Source of the DNA: Streptomyces sp. M92
Lineage (GTDB): Bacteria; Actinomycetota; Actinomycetes; Streptomycetales; Streptomycetaceae
Assembly: GCF_028473745.1 (NCBI RefSeq)
Contig: NZ_CP101137.1
Span: forward strand, 3,038,001 to 3,102,000
DNA: 64,000 bases
Reading direction: 5' to 3'
Part shown: piece after piece, positions 24,465-31,733 of the stretch
Layout: each line of letters opens with the position of its first letter
Numbering within the stretch: position 1 is the first letter of the stretch
The notes under the pieces: model-generated
The model's database searches: none
Told to the model about the DNA's origin: nothing
What the model saw: the letters and a program-made list of their open reading frames with translations, nothing else
Translations under genes and position numbers: made by a program

Positions 24465-26675
24465 GTGACAGCAGCAACGCACTCCACCCTCTTCCCGCCG
24501 GTACCGGACTCGGCCGACGCGGTGCTCGAAGGGCTCGACCCCGAGCAGCGCGAGGTGGCGACCGCCCTGCGCGGTCCGGTGTGCGTCCTGGCGGGTGCCG
24601 GTACCGGCAAGACCCGGGCGATCACCCACCGCATCGCCTACGGGGTACGCGCCGGCATCCTCCAGCCCACCAGCGTGCTCGCCGTCACCTTCACCAACCG
24701 CGCCGCCGGGGAGATGCGCGGCCGGCTGCGCCAGCTCGGCGCGGCGGGCGTGCAGGCCCGGACCTTCCACTCGGCGGCGCTGCGCCAGCTCCAGTACTTC
24801 TGGCCGAAAGCGATCGGTGGCTCCCTGCCCAGGCTCGTCGACCGCAAGATCCAGCTCGTCGCCGACGCCGCGGCCGCGTGCCGCATCCGCCTCGACCGCG
24901 GCGAGCTGCGCGACGCGACCGCCGAGATCGAGTGGTCCAAAGTGACCCAAACGGTCCCTGCCGACTACGCCCTCGCGGCGGCCAAGGCCGGTCGTGAGGC
25001 GCCCCGCGACCCGGCGGAGATCGTTCAGCTCTACGCCGCCTACGAGGACCTCAAGCGCGGGCGAGGCGTGATCGATTTCGAGGACGTGCTGCTGCTGACC
25101 GTCGCGGTCCTCCAGGACCGGCAGGACGTCGCCGAACAGGTCCGCGCCCAGTACCAGCACTTCGTGGTCGACGAGTACCAGGACGTCAGCCCCCTCCAGC
25201 AGCGCCTGCTGGAGCTCTGGCTCGGGGACCGCGACGACCTCTGTGTGGTGGGCGACGCCAGCCAGACGATCTACTCGTTCACGGGAGCAACCCCCGACCA
25301 CCTGCTCGACTTCCGCAGCCGCCACCCCGGCGCCACCGTCGTCAAGCTGGTCCGTGACTACCGGTCCACCCCTCAGGTCGTCCACCTGGCCAACGGCCTG
25401 CTCTCCCAGGCCCACGGCCGGGCCGCCGACCACCGTCTGGAGCTGGTCTCCCAGCGTCCCGCCGGCCCGGAACCCGTCTACGCCGAGTACCCGGACGAAC
25501 CGGCCGAGGCGGAGGGTGCCGCCCGCCGCATCCGCGAGCTCATCGACGCGGGCGTGCCGGCCGCCGAGATCGCCGTCCTGTTCCGCACGAACTCCCAGTC
25601 GGAGACCTATGAACAGGCTCTCGCCGACGCCGGGGTCCCCTACCAGCTGCGCGGCGCGGAGCGCTTCTTCGACCGCCCGGAGGTGCGCAAAGCCCACAGC
25701 GCCCTGCGGGCCGCGGCACGCTTCGGCGGCAACGACTCCCTGCTCGACGACGCCGTGGACCTGCCCTCCCAGGTACGCGCGGTGCTGTCCGGAGAGGGGT
25801 GGACGCCCGTGCCACCGGCCGGCTCCGGTGCCGTCCGCGAGCGCTGGGAGTCCTTGGCCGCTCTGGTCGGCCTGGCCCAGGACTTCGCCGCGGCCGCGAC
25901 GGGCGCCACGCTGAGCGCCCTCGTCGCCGAACTCGACGAGCGGGCAGGCGCGCAGCACGCTCCGACGGTCCAGGGCGTCACCCTCGCCTCCTTGCACTCG
26001 GCCAAGGGACTGGAGTGGGACGTCGTCTTCCTGGTGGGCGTGGCCGAGGGAATGATGCCGATCACCTACGCAAAGACCGACGAGCAGATCGAGGAGGAGC
26101 GCCGCCTCCTGTACGTCGGCGTCACCCGCGCGCGTGAGCGCCTGCACCTCTCCTGGGCGCTCGCCCGCTCACCCGGCGGGCGGCCCAGCCGCCGCCCCAG
26201 CCGCTTCCTGAAGGGGCTGCGGCCCGGATCGGGGCCGTCCGGCGCGGGTACGGCGGCCGGCGGGGCCGGGGGGGCCGGGGGCGTGGAGCGTGGTTCCGGG
26301 ATCAGCGGCGCCACGGCCGTCGCTCCGAGACGGACGCGTCGGACACCTGCCCGCTGCCGGGTCTGCGGACGCACGCTCACCGACGCGGGTGAGATGAAGC
26401 TGATGCGTTGCGAGGACTGCCCGTCCGACATGGACGAGGGCGTCTACGAGCGGCTGCGTGAGTGGCGCGCGGTCCAGGCGGGACTCAGCGGGCAGCCCGC
26501 GTTCTGCGTCTTCACCGACAAGACGCTGATGGCGATCGCCGAGTCCGTCCCGGAGGACGAACACGAGCTGGCACGCATCCCAGGGGTCGGGATGCGCAAG
26601 CTCAACCGCTACGGAGCCGACGTGTTGGCCATCTGCGCAGGCCAGGAAGGTGCGGGGCTTGACGGGGACGGCTGA
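24465..26675 (+). CDS. uvrD2: UvrD2-type superfamily 1 helicase with HRDC domain
   Basis: 736 residues from GTG 24465, with CAGCAT 6 bases upstream suggesting a leaderless message. Helicase motifs: Walker A GAGTGKTR (~44), TFTNRAAGEM, DEYQDVSPLQQR (~236), GDASQTIYSFTGA, SLHSAKGLEWDVV, and YVGVTRARERLHLSW. After a Gly-rich linker come four cysteines in CRVCG and MRCEDC (~630-650), the tetracysteine motif known from mycobacterial UvrD2. An HRDC domain follows (KTLMAIAESVP, LARIPGVGMRKLNRYG). It is a 3'-5' DNA helicase acting in repair and replication. It is transcribed toward wblC, whose promoter begins right after the stop. Confidence 0.93.
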   Translation: MTAATHSTLFPPVPDSADAVLEGLDPEQREVATALRGPVCVLAGAGTGKTRAITHRIAYGVRAGILQPTSVLAVTFTNRAAGEMRGRLRQLGAAGVQARTFHSAALRQLQYFWPKAIGGSLPRLVDRKIQLVADAAAACRIRLDRGELRDATAEIEWSKVTQTVPADYALAAAKAGREAPRDPAEIVQLYAAYEDLKRGRGVIDFEDVLLLTVAVLQDRQDVAEQVRAQYQHFVVDEYQDVSPLQQRLLELWLGDRDDLCVVGDASQTIYSFTGATPDHLLDFRSRHPGATVVKLVRDYRSTPQVVHLANGLLSQAHGRAADHRLELVSQRPAGPEPVYAEYPDEPAEAEGAARRIRELIDAGVPAAEIAVLFRTNSQSETYEQALADAGVPYQLRGAERFFDRPEVRKAHSALRAAARFGGNDSLLDDAVDLPSQVRAVLSGEGWTPVPPAGSGAVRERWESLAALVGLAQDFAAAATGATLSALVAELDERAGAQHAPTVQGVTLASLHSAKGLEWDVVFLVGVAEGMMPITYAKTDEQIEEERRLLYVGVTRARERLHLSWALARSPGGRPSRRPSRFLKGLRPGSGPSGAGTAAGGAGGAGGVERGSGISGATAVAPRRTRRTPARCRVCGRTLTDAGEMKLMRCEDCPSDMDEGVYERLREWRAVQAGLSGQPAFCVFTDKTLMAIAESVPEDEHELARIPGVGMRKLNRYGADVLAICAGQEGAGLDGDG

Positions 26676-26688
26676 AACCAACTCGTCG

Positions 26689-26728
26689 AAAAAATAGTTT
26701 GCGCATGCCCCGGGAATCCCCATAGGTT
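26689..26728 (+). promoter_or_regulatory. wblC promoter with AT-rich WhiB7-type element
   Basis: TTGCGC (26699-26704), 18 bases, TAGGTT (26723-26728). Directly upstream of the -35 is an A6 run and AT-rich patch (26689-26698), very unusual in this GC-rich DNA. WhiB7 proteins bind such AT patches next to the -35 through their AT-hook together with the main sigma factor, so this is probably the autoregulated wblC promoter. Predicted start near 26735, giving a ~600-base leader. Confidence 0.75.
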
Positions 26729-26837
26729 CTTGGTCACGGGAACGGCGGCCTTCCCGGAGGCCCTGAATCCGTGTTGTACTTGCATATCCGCGGACTGGTT
26801 CGTCCAGTCCCCTAGACGCCGAGAGGAGGCGAGTCCA

Positions 26838-27170
26838 GTGATCAGCATCAACTTCAGCTCCACCGTCAGCTCCACCGCCAAAATGACCGATCGCTCGGCC
26901 GTCTCCCTGTGCATGCTCGGCGCCTCGAACCCGGGCACCGGTCTGTCCGGCATTCGTGCCGTGCGTCCGGCGTCCCTCTCCGTTGCCCCCGCGGGCCTTC
27001 CCGTCCGTGAGCGCGATGAGCGACCGACCAAGGCACTGGAAGCAGCAGTAGTGGCACAGGCGCAGGCCTATGCCTTTACGGCGACCGGTGCCGGATTCCG
27101 GAAGCAGACGACGCAGCACCACCTGATGTGGGCCTTCCGTGGGCCAGAACCCTGGAGTGATCCAGCCTGA
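26838..27170 (+). CDS. Upstream ORF (leader peptide) of wblC
   Basis: 110 codons from GTG 26838, with AGGAGG 8 bases before it, one of the best ribosome sites in the window. The product (begins VISINFSSTVSSTAKMTDRS) has no known domain, is rich in Ser/Ala/Thr early on and ends with an aromatic/Trp-containing stretch (HHLMWAFRGPEPWSDPA). Its stop lies 22 bases before the attenuator stem. WhiB7/WblC genes are known to be controlled by translation of such an upstream ORF: ribosome stalling by antibiotics relieves premature termination. It is probably a sensor of translation rather than a functional protein. Confidence 0.8.
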   Translation: MISINFSSTVSSTAKMTDRSAVSLCMLGASNPGTGLSGIRAVRPASLSVAPAGLPVRERDERPTKALEAAVVAQAQAYAFTATGAGFRKQTTQHHLMWAFRGPEPWSDPA

Positions 27171-27235
27171 TTCGATCAGGCCGGCGCCTTCAGGGCCGCG
27201 GAACCCCATCCGGGATCCGCGGCCCTTCTGTTTGT
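27165..27235 (+). terminator. Attenuator in the wblC leader
   Basis: An 11-bp perfect stem AGGGCCGCGGA / TCCGCGGCCCT (27192-27202 with 27216-27226) followed by a T-rich tail (27227-27235) is a classic Rho-independent terminator placed between the upstream ORF and wblC. A second hairpin (GCCTGAT-TCG-ATCAGGC, 27165-27181) covers the upstream-ORF stop codon. It could compete for pairing depending on ribosome position. Confidence 0.85.
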
Positions 27236-27343
27236 CCCCGAACGGGGACGACGGCACGAAGGAGCCTCGGGACAAGAAAAGAACCCGGTACCAAGCCGCC
27301 ACCCGGCCGACCGGCCGGAACGACCAGACGAGGAAGACCAACC

Positions 27344-27712
27344 GTGCAACTCGAAGCGCACGCCCCGTCCGTACCGCCTTCCGACACGATCCCCAAGCCC
27401 GGCTCCACGGAGGACCCCACCTTGACCCCGCTCACCGCGCTCACCGCGCTCGACGACGCCATCGAGAACCTCGGCGTGCCCGTCCCCTGCCGCTCCTACG
27501 ACCCGGAGGTCTTCTTCGCGGAGTCGCCGGCGGACGTCGAGTACGCCAAGTCCCTCTGCCGTACCTGCCCGCTGATCGAGGCCTGCCTCGCCGGTGCCAA
27601 GGAGCGGCGTGAGCCCTGGGGCGTCTGGGGTGGCGAGCTGTTCGTCCAGGGTGTCGTCGTCGCCCGGAAGCGGCCCCGTGGTCGCCCGCGCAAGAACCCG
27701 GTCACGGCATGA
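27344..27712 (+). CDS. wblC: WblC (WhiB7 orthologue) transcription factor
   Basis: 122 residues, GTG start 7 bases after AGGAAG. It has the four iron-sulfur cysteines of the Wbl family (PVPCRSYD, then CRTCPLIEAC), the GVWGGE turn that contacts the sigma factor, and a C-terminal AT-hook RPRGRPRK, which among Wbl proteins marks the WhiB7/WblC group. It binds the main sigma factor through its 4Fe-4S form and activates genes for intrinsic resistance to ribosome-targeting antibiotics. The upstream promoter, leader ORF and attenuator support this identity. The next small ORF overlaps its stop (ATGA). Confidence 0.95.
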   Translation: MQLEAHAPSVPPSDTIPKPGSTEDPTLTPLTALTALDDAIENLGVPVPCRSYDPEVFFAESPADVEYAKSLCRTCPLIEACLAGAKERREPWGVWGGELFVQGVVVARKRPRGRPRKNPVTA

Positions 27713-28032
27713 ACACCGCAGGAACGATCGACCGCCCCCTCACGCACGACCCCAAGAAGCAGGCCCCGATGAAGCCGTCCACCCACGACATCGCAGGCAC
27801 CGCGCCTGAAGACTTCACCACCAGCGACGCGAAGGACTCGCGTCAGAACAGGACCCGTGAGATGCAACTCATCCCAGAAGCCCTGGCTCGTGCGCATATG
27901 CACGACCGGCTGCACGAGGCCGAGCAGGAACGCCGGGCGCTGCGCCTGGCGACCGCTCGCCGGATGCAGCGCCGAGCCGAGCGCGCCTCGCTGCGTGCCC
28001 GGCGGGCGCTCGCCATGGCCGTGATGCAGTAA
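27709..28032 (+). CDS. Small Arg-rich protein of unknown function, coupled to wblC
   Basis: 107 residues, starting at ATG 27709, which overlaps the wblC stop by 4 bases, so it should be made whenever wblC is. The first ~50 residues look disordered. From ~55 on it is a highly charged helix (MQLIPEALARAHMHDRLHEA, then many Arg/Ala repeats), probably a single long alpha-helix or coiled coil. I do not recognise a family. Its coupling suggests a part in the WblC response, for example binding ribosome or nucleic acid, but that is inference. Confidence 0.7.
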   Translation: MNTAGTIDRPLTHDPKKQAPMKPSTHDIAGTAPEDFTTSDAKDSRQNRTREMQLIPEALARAHMHDRLHEAEQERRALRLATARRMQRRAERASLRARRALAMAVMQ

Positions 28033-28081
28033 CCGATCACCCGAAGCGGTGGCCTCCCGGCTCAGGAGGCGAAACCTCTGC

Positions 28082-28121
28082 CCGTGGGGGCCGGTCCGTC
28101 CGAACGGACCGGCCCCCACGG
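28082..28121. terminator. Strong bidirectional terminator
   Basis: 18-bp stem (CCGTGGGGGCCGGTCCGT with its exact complement, 4-base loop CCGA), between the wblC operon on the plus strand and the AarF-like gene on the minus strand. Confidence 0.85.
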
Positions 28122-28139
28122 CGTGTCAGGACCCAAGGC

Positions 28140-29543
28140 TCAGGCCTCCGCCGCCGTTTCGTCCACCTCGTACGTCTCCGCCTCGTACCCGTCCTCCTCG
28201 TCGTCCTCCCTCTCGGGGAGGAAGCCCACGAGCCAGTCCTCCAGCTCGTCGCGCAGTCGCACCGTCGCCCCCAGCTGGCACAGCACACCGATGGTGCTCA
28301 GGGTCACGCGGTGGATCAGGAGGTAGGCGGGCGGCAGGTTGAGCTGCTTGGCCAGCTGGTAGGCGGGGGAGCGCGGGTCACCGATCCGGGCAGCCTGGCT
28401 CCGCATCCACCCGCGGGTGAAGGTGAACTCGTCGACCCGGGCCGGCTCGATGATCGGCAGGAGGTAGTCGAGGACGGCGTCGGGGTCCAGCTCTATCGAC
28501 TCCTTGACGAAACCCTCGGCGCAGAGCATCTCGTAGACGGCGTCGGCCTCGCCGTCCAGCGTCATGCGCAGGGCCTGCCCGATCGGCTCGGGCAGACCAC
28601 CCGGGAGCCGGTCGACCGTGCCGAAGTCCAGGACGCCGAGGCGCCAGTCGTCCTCGCCGTCCGGCCCGCCGGGCAGCAGCCGGAAGTTCCCGGGGTGCGG
28701 GTCGGCGTGCAGGAGGCCGGTGCGCGCCGGGCCCGAGAAGAGGAAGTGCGCCAGCAGCTGACCGGCCCGGTCGCGCTGCCGCGGCGTACCGTCCGCGATG
28801 ATCTCCGACAGCGGGACACCGTCCATCCATTCGGTGACCAGTACCTGTTCGCACTGGCGGACCACGTCCGGCACCACGATGTCCGGGTCGTCCGCGAACT
28901 CCTCGGCGTGGGCGCGCTGGGCCTGTGCCTCCAGGTCGTAGTCCAGTTCCTCGGAGACCCGGTCCTTGAGCTCCGTGATCAGCGGCTTGACGTCCATGCC
29001 GGGAACCAGGGGGCCGAGCAGGCGGGCGAAGCGGCTGAGCTGGTTCAAGTCGGACAGCAGGGCTTCGCCGGCGCCCGGGTACTGCACCTTGACCGCCACC
29101 TCGCGGCCGTCGTGCCACACCGCGCGGTGCACCTGGCCGATGGACGCCGCCGCGGCCGGCTTGTCCTCGAACTCCAGGAACAGGTCCTGCCAGTCCTCGC
29201 CGAGCCGCTCCGCCAGAACGGAGTGCACCGTGCCCGTCGGCATGGGCGGTGCCGCCTCCTGCAGCTTGGTCAGGGCCGCCCGGTACGGGCCGGCGACCTC
29301 CTCGGGCAGCGCGGACTCGAAGACGGACAGGGCCTGTCCGAACTTCATCGCCCCGCCCTTGAGCTCGCCCAGCACCTTGAACAGCTGCTCCGCGGTCCGC
29401 TGCTGCAGCTGCTGGCCGACGATCTCCGCTGACTCGCCCACGATTCGCTTCCCGAGCCCCCAGGTCGCCCGCCCGGCGAAGCCGAGCGGGAGCGCGGCGA
29501 GCTTGGCGGTTCGGGTGACCGCCTTGCGCGGAAGATCAGACAT
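28140..29543 (-). CDS. AarF/UbiB/ABC1 (ADCK) family atypical kinase
   Basis: 467 residues from ATG 29543, which overlaps the upstream ThiF-like gene by 8 bases. Diagnostic ADCK features: the KxGQ motif in GGAMKFGQALSVFESALPEE, the Ala-rich loop AAASIGQVHRAVW (A-rich in place of a Gly-rich P-loop), the lysine of VAVKVQYPG, HADPHPGNFRLLPGG, and LDFGTVDRLP. Family members are ATPases/kinases needed for quinone and lipid metabolism at the membrane; the bacterial substrate is unknown. The C-terminal tail is acidic (EREDDEEDGYEAETYEVDE). Close coupling with an E1-like protein is the notable point. Confidence 0.92.
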   Translation of the reverse strand: MSDLPRKAVTRTAKLAALPLGFAGRATWGLGKRIVGESAEIVGQQLQQRTAEQLFKVLGELKGGAMKFGQALSVFESALPEEVAGPYRAALTKLQEAAPPMPTGTVHSVLAERLGEDWQDLFLEFEDKPAAAASIGQVHRAVWHDGREVAVKVQYPGAGEALLSDLNQLSRFARLLGPLVPGMDVKPLITELKDRVSEELDYDLEAQAQRAHAEEFADDPDIVVPDVVRQCEQVLVTEWMDGVPLSEIIADGTPRQRDRAGQLLAHFLFSGPARTGLLHADPHPGNFRLLPGGPDGEDDWRLGVLDFGTVDRLPGGLPEPIGQALRMTLDGEADAVYEMLCAEGFVKESIELDPDAVLDYLLPIIEPARVDEFTFTRGWMRSQAARIGDPRSPAYQLAKQLNLPPAYLLIHRVTLSTIGVLCQLGATVRLRDELEDWLVGFLPEREDDEEDGYEAETYEVDETAAEA

Positions 29544-30750
29544 GCGCCCTCCAAGTCCCAGCCGGCCGCCCGGCTTCTGCCTCACGGCGAACGTCCGCTG
29601 ACGGCCCTTGCCCAGCCATTGTCGCGCGCCGCTCCCCCTCCACGGAGATGTGTTCCTGCTTACCTTTTCCGGCGGCGTCGCACGGGCAGGCGGGGTGCGC
29701 GGGAACCGGGCGCGTGTGCCACCGCAGTCCGGGGAGCGACACCTCGCAGCGGGTGCCGATGCTGGAGGGCGTACCCCCGTCCAGGAACGCGAGAGCGTGG
29801 GCCGCCGCCAGCCCGGCGACCGTCGTGGCCAGGGTGAGAGCGCAGGGAGGAACCTGTCGGCGGCCGCCGGAGCGCCACTGCGCCACCAGACGGGGCCAGG
29901 CCGGGTCCCGGTCGGTGCGGTCAGCCTGAAGGCACCCCGCGCACCCCGTCTCGCCGGGCAGGACCAGCGGACCGACCACACCGGTCCCCTCGACGACACC
30001 GGCGTACAGGTGGGGCGTGCCGGAGGCCATCAGGGAATCCGCGGCGGCGGGATCGGGGGCGTGCACCGCGACGTCGTCGCGAGGGGCGACGATCACCAGG
30101 GAGAACCCCGGGGCGTCCTCCTCGGCCGGTGTCGCGGGACCACGGCGCGGCGGCCGATCGGGGGCTGCCCGGCGGACGACACGGCGGGCCGTCTCGTCCC
30201 GGCGGCTCCCGACGGACTCGGCGGGGAGCCCGCCCGGGGCGACGTCCCACGGCTCGACGCACCCGCCGTCGAGCACGTCGACCTCGCCGACGCCCGCGCC
30301 CGACAGGAGACCGGCCACCACCGCGCCCACCCGTCCGGCGCCCCTCACCCGGACCCGCAGGGCGCGTCGTGCGGCCAGGTGCCTCATCGCCTCCCCCGGA
30401 GCGGACGTGGTCAGGGAGAGGGAAGCCAGGTCGGGCCGGAGCCGGTCGAGCACCGCGCTCTTCTCCCGCAGGGCGTCGGCGTCCGGCCCACCGCCCCTGG
30501 AGTCGTCGAGGAGACCGGCACGGGCGAGCCCCTCGACCACCCGGTCGACATGTCCGTCCGGCAGATCCATGCGGCGGCCCTCCTCACGCAGGAGAGCGGG
30601 ACCGCGGGTGCCGTTGAGCAGGTCCAGGAAGCTGCCCGTCGCGGTGTCCACCGGGCCGAGCGTCACCGCGTGCGCGGGCGTCATCCCGAACTGCACGGTG
30701 TTCAGATCGCGCCAGCCGCGCCTGAGCGCGGGCTTCACCATCGGATGCAT
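29536..30750 (-). CDS. E1-like (ThiF) protein with winged-helix-like N-terminus; TOMM cyclodehydratase-like
   Basis: 404 residues. Residues ~1-75 (RDLNTVQFGMTPAHAVTLGP, then a short helical domain) resemble the peptide-clamp or winged-helix start of thiazole/oxazole-peptide (TOMM) ThiF-like proteins. Residues ~125-330 are a Rossmann E1-like fold: VRVRGAGRVGAVVAGLLSGAG, VDVLDGGCVEPWDVAPGG, and LVLPGETGCAGCLQADRTDRD with a likely zinc Cys pair (CAGC). Another CPC lies near the C-terminus. No precursor peptide, YcaO gene or dehydrogenase is seen nearby, so a RiPP function is not supported here. It is a conserved single actinobacterial gene overlapping the AarF-like kinase by 8 bases. Function unknown. 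Confidence 0.75.
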   Translation of the reverse strand: MHPMVKPALRRGWRDLNTVQFGMTPAHAVTLGPVDTATGSFLDLLNGTRGPALLREEGRRMDLPDGHVDRVVEGLARAGLLDDSRGGGPDADALREKSAVLDRLRPDLASLSLTTSAPGEAMRHLAARRALRVRVRGAGRVGAVVAGLLSGAGVGEVDVLDGGCVEPWDVAPGGLPAESVGSRRDETARRVVRRAAPDRPPRRGPATPAEEDAPGFSLVIVAPRDDVAVHAPDPAAADSLMASGTPHLYAGVVEGTGVVGPLVLPGETGCAGCLQADRTDRDPAWPRLVAQWRSGGRRQVPPCALTLATTVAGLAAAHALAFLDGGTPSSIGTRCEVSLPGLRWHTRPVPAHPACPCDAAGKGKQEHISVEGERRATMAGQGPSADVRREAEAGRPAGTWRAHV

Positions 30751-30978
30751 GCCAGGCCCCCCGTGGGTCTTCAGACCTTCGACTTCTGCGTGTGCCGGTC
30801 CGCGTGGTCGGTCGCGAATGCGCCGGCGAGTGCCAGCATGCCCGGATGCGCCCCGAGGCGTCGAAAGTTGTCCACAGCCGGTGGGTATTCGTCGTACGAA
30901 TCAGTCGTACACCCGGGCGAGGGGTGCCGGATCGGGGCCGAAGCGTCCCGGAGCCGGGACTTCCCCGGGTGCAGCGGG

Positions 30979-30984
30979 TAACGT
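30979..30984 (+). promoter_or_regulatory. -10 box of leaderless metallopeptidase gene
   Basis: TAACGT ends 6 bases before GTG 30991. Confidence 0.5.
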
Positions 30985-30990
30985 CGTGGC

Positions 30991-31587
30991 GTGTCCGCCG
31001 ACCCACTGCACCGCGCCGGGGCGCCCCAGCGCACACCGACGAATCCGCCGCCGAACGGCTCGGCGACGAGCGCGATCGAGGTCCGCAGGAGCACCCGGCG
31101 ACGCCGGACGGTCTCCGCGTACCGCGAGGGCGATCGCACCGTCGTGCTGATCCCCGCCCGGATGTCCGAGGCGGAGGAGCAACGCTGGGTGAGCGTCATG
31201 CTGGACAAGCTCGCCGCCCAGGAGAGCAAACGCGTACTCGGCGACGCCGAACTCGCCGAGCGCGCCGAGTGCCTGTCCGGCCAGTACTTCGAGGGGCGGG
31301 CCCGGCCCACCTCGGTCCGCTGGGTCACCAACCAGAACACGCGCTGGGGCTCGTGTACCCCGTCCGAGGGAAGCATCCGGCTGTCGCACCGCCTCCAGGG
31401 CATGCCCGAGTACGTCGTCGACTACGTCCTCCTGCACGAACTGGCGCATCTGCTCGTCCCCGGCCACGGTCCCCGGTTCTGGCGGCTGTTGGAGGCGTAC
31501 CCGCGGACCGAGCGGGCCCGCGGGTTCCTCGAGGGCGTTGTCGCCGCCGACCGGCTGCCGCACGTACCCGGAGCGCGCAGCGAGTAG
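30991..31587 (+). CDS. YgjP/SprT-like zinc metallopeptidase (DUF45)
   Basis: 198 residues from GTG 30991, with TAACGT 6 bases upstream. The C-terminal half carries HELAHLLVPGHGPRFW: HExxH plus a third His, the zinc site of the DUF45/YgjP/M48-like group. WGSCTPSEGSIRLSHRL and the NTRWGSC block are also characteristic of the family. The N-terminus is basic and probably disordered. No signal peptide, so cytoplasmic. Substrate unknown; YgjP-type proteins are often predicted hydrolases of unclear specificity. The 240-base divergent spacer to the ThiF-like gene contains two copies of GTCGTAC (30891, 30904) that might bind a regulator. Confidence 0.85.
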   Translation: MSADPLHRAGAPQRTPTNPPPNGSATSAIEVRRSTRRRRTVSAYREGDRTVVLIPARMSEAEEQRWVSVMLDKLAAQESKRVLGDAELAERAECLSGQYFEGRARPTSVRWVTNQNTRWGSCTPSEGSIRLSHRLQGMPEYVVDYVLLHELAHLLVPGHGPRFWRLLEAYPRTERARGFLEGVVAADRLPHVPGARSE

Positions 31588-31733
31588 CGCGCCCCGGGAG
31601 TACGCCCCGTAAGGGGTCCGGCACAGTGGCGCACGGGTTCTGTACCGGCTCTGTACCGACTTCTTCCCCTGTCCTGGATTGCCGTTAGCCTGGCGCGACG
31701 CACTCACATTCGGATGGGGGACGGTCGTAACGC

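Noticed and set aside
29536..30750. RiPP (thiazole/oxazole peptide) cluster around the ThiF-like gene
   Set aside because: No YcaO, dehydrogenase, precursor-like small ORF or transporter is adjacent; neighbours are housekeeping genes.
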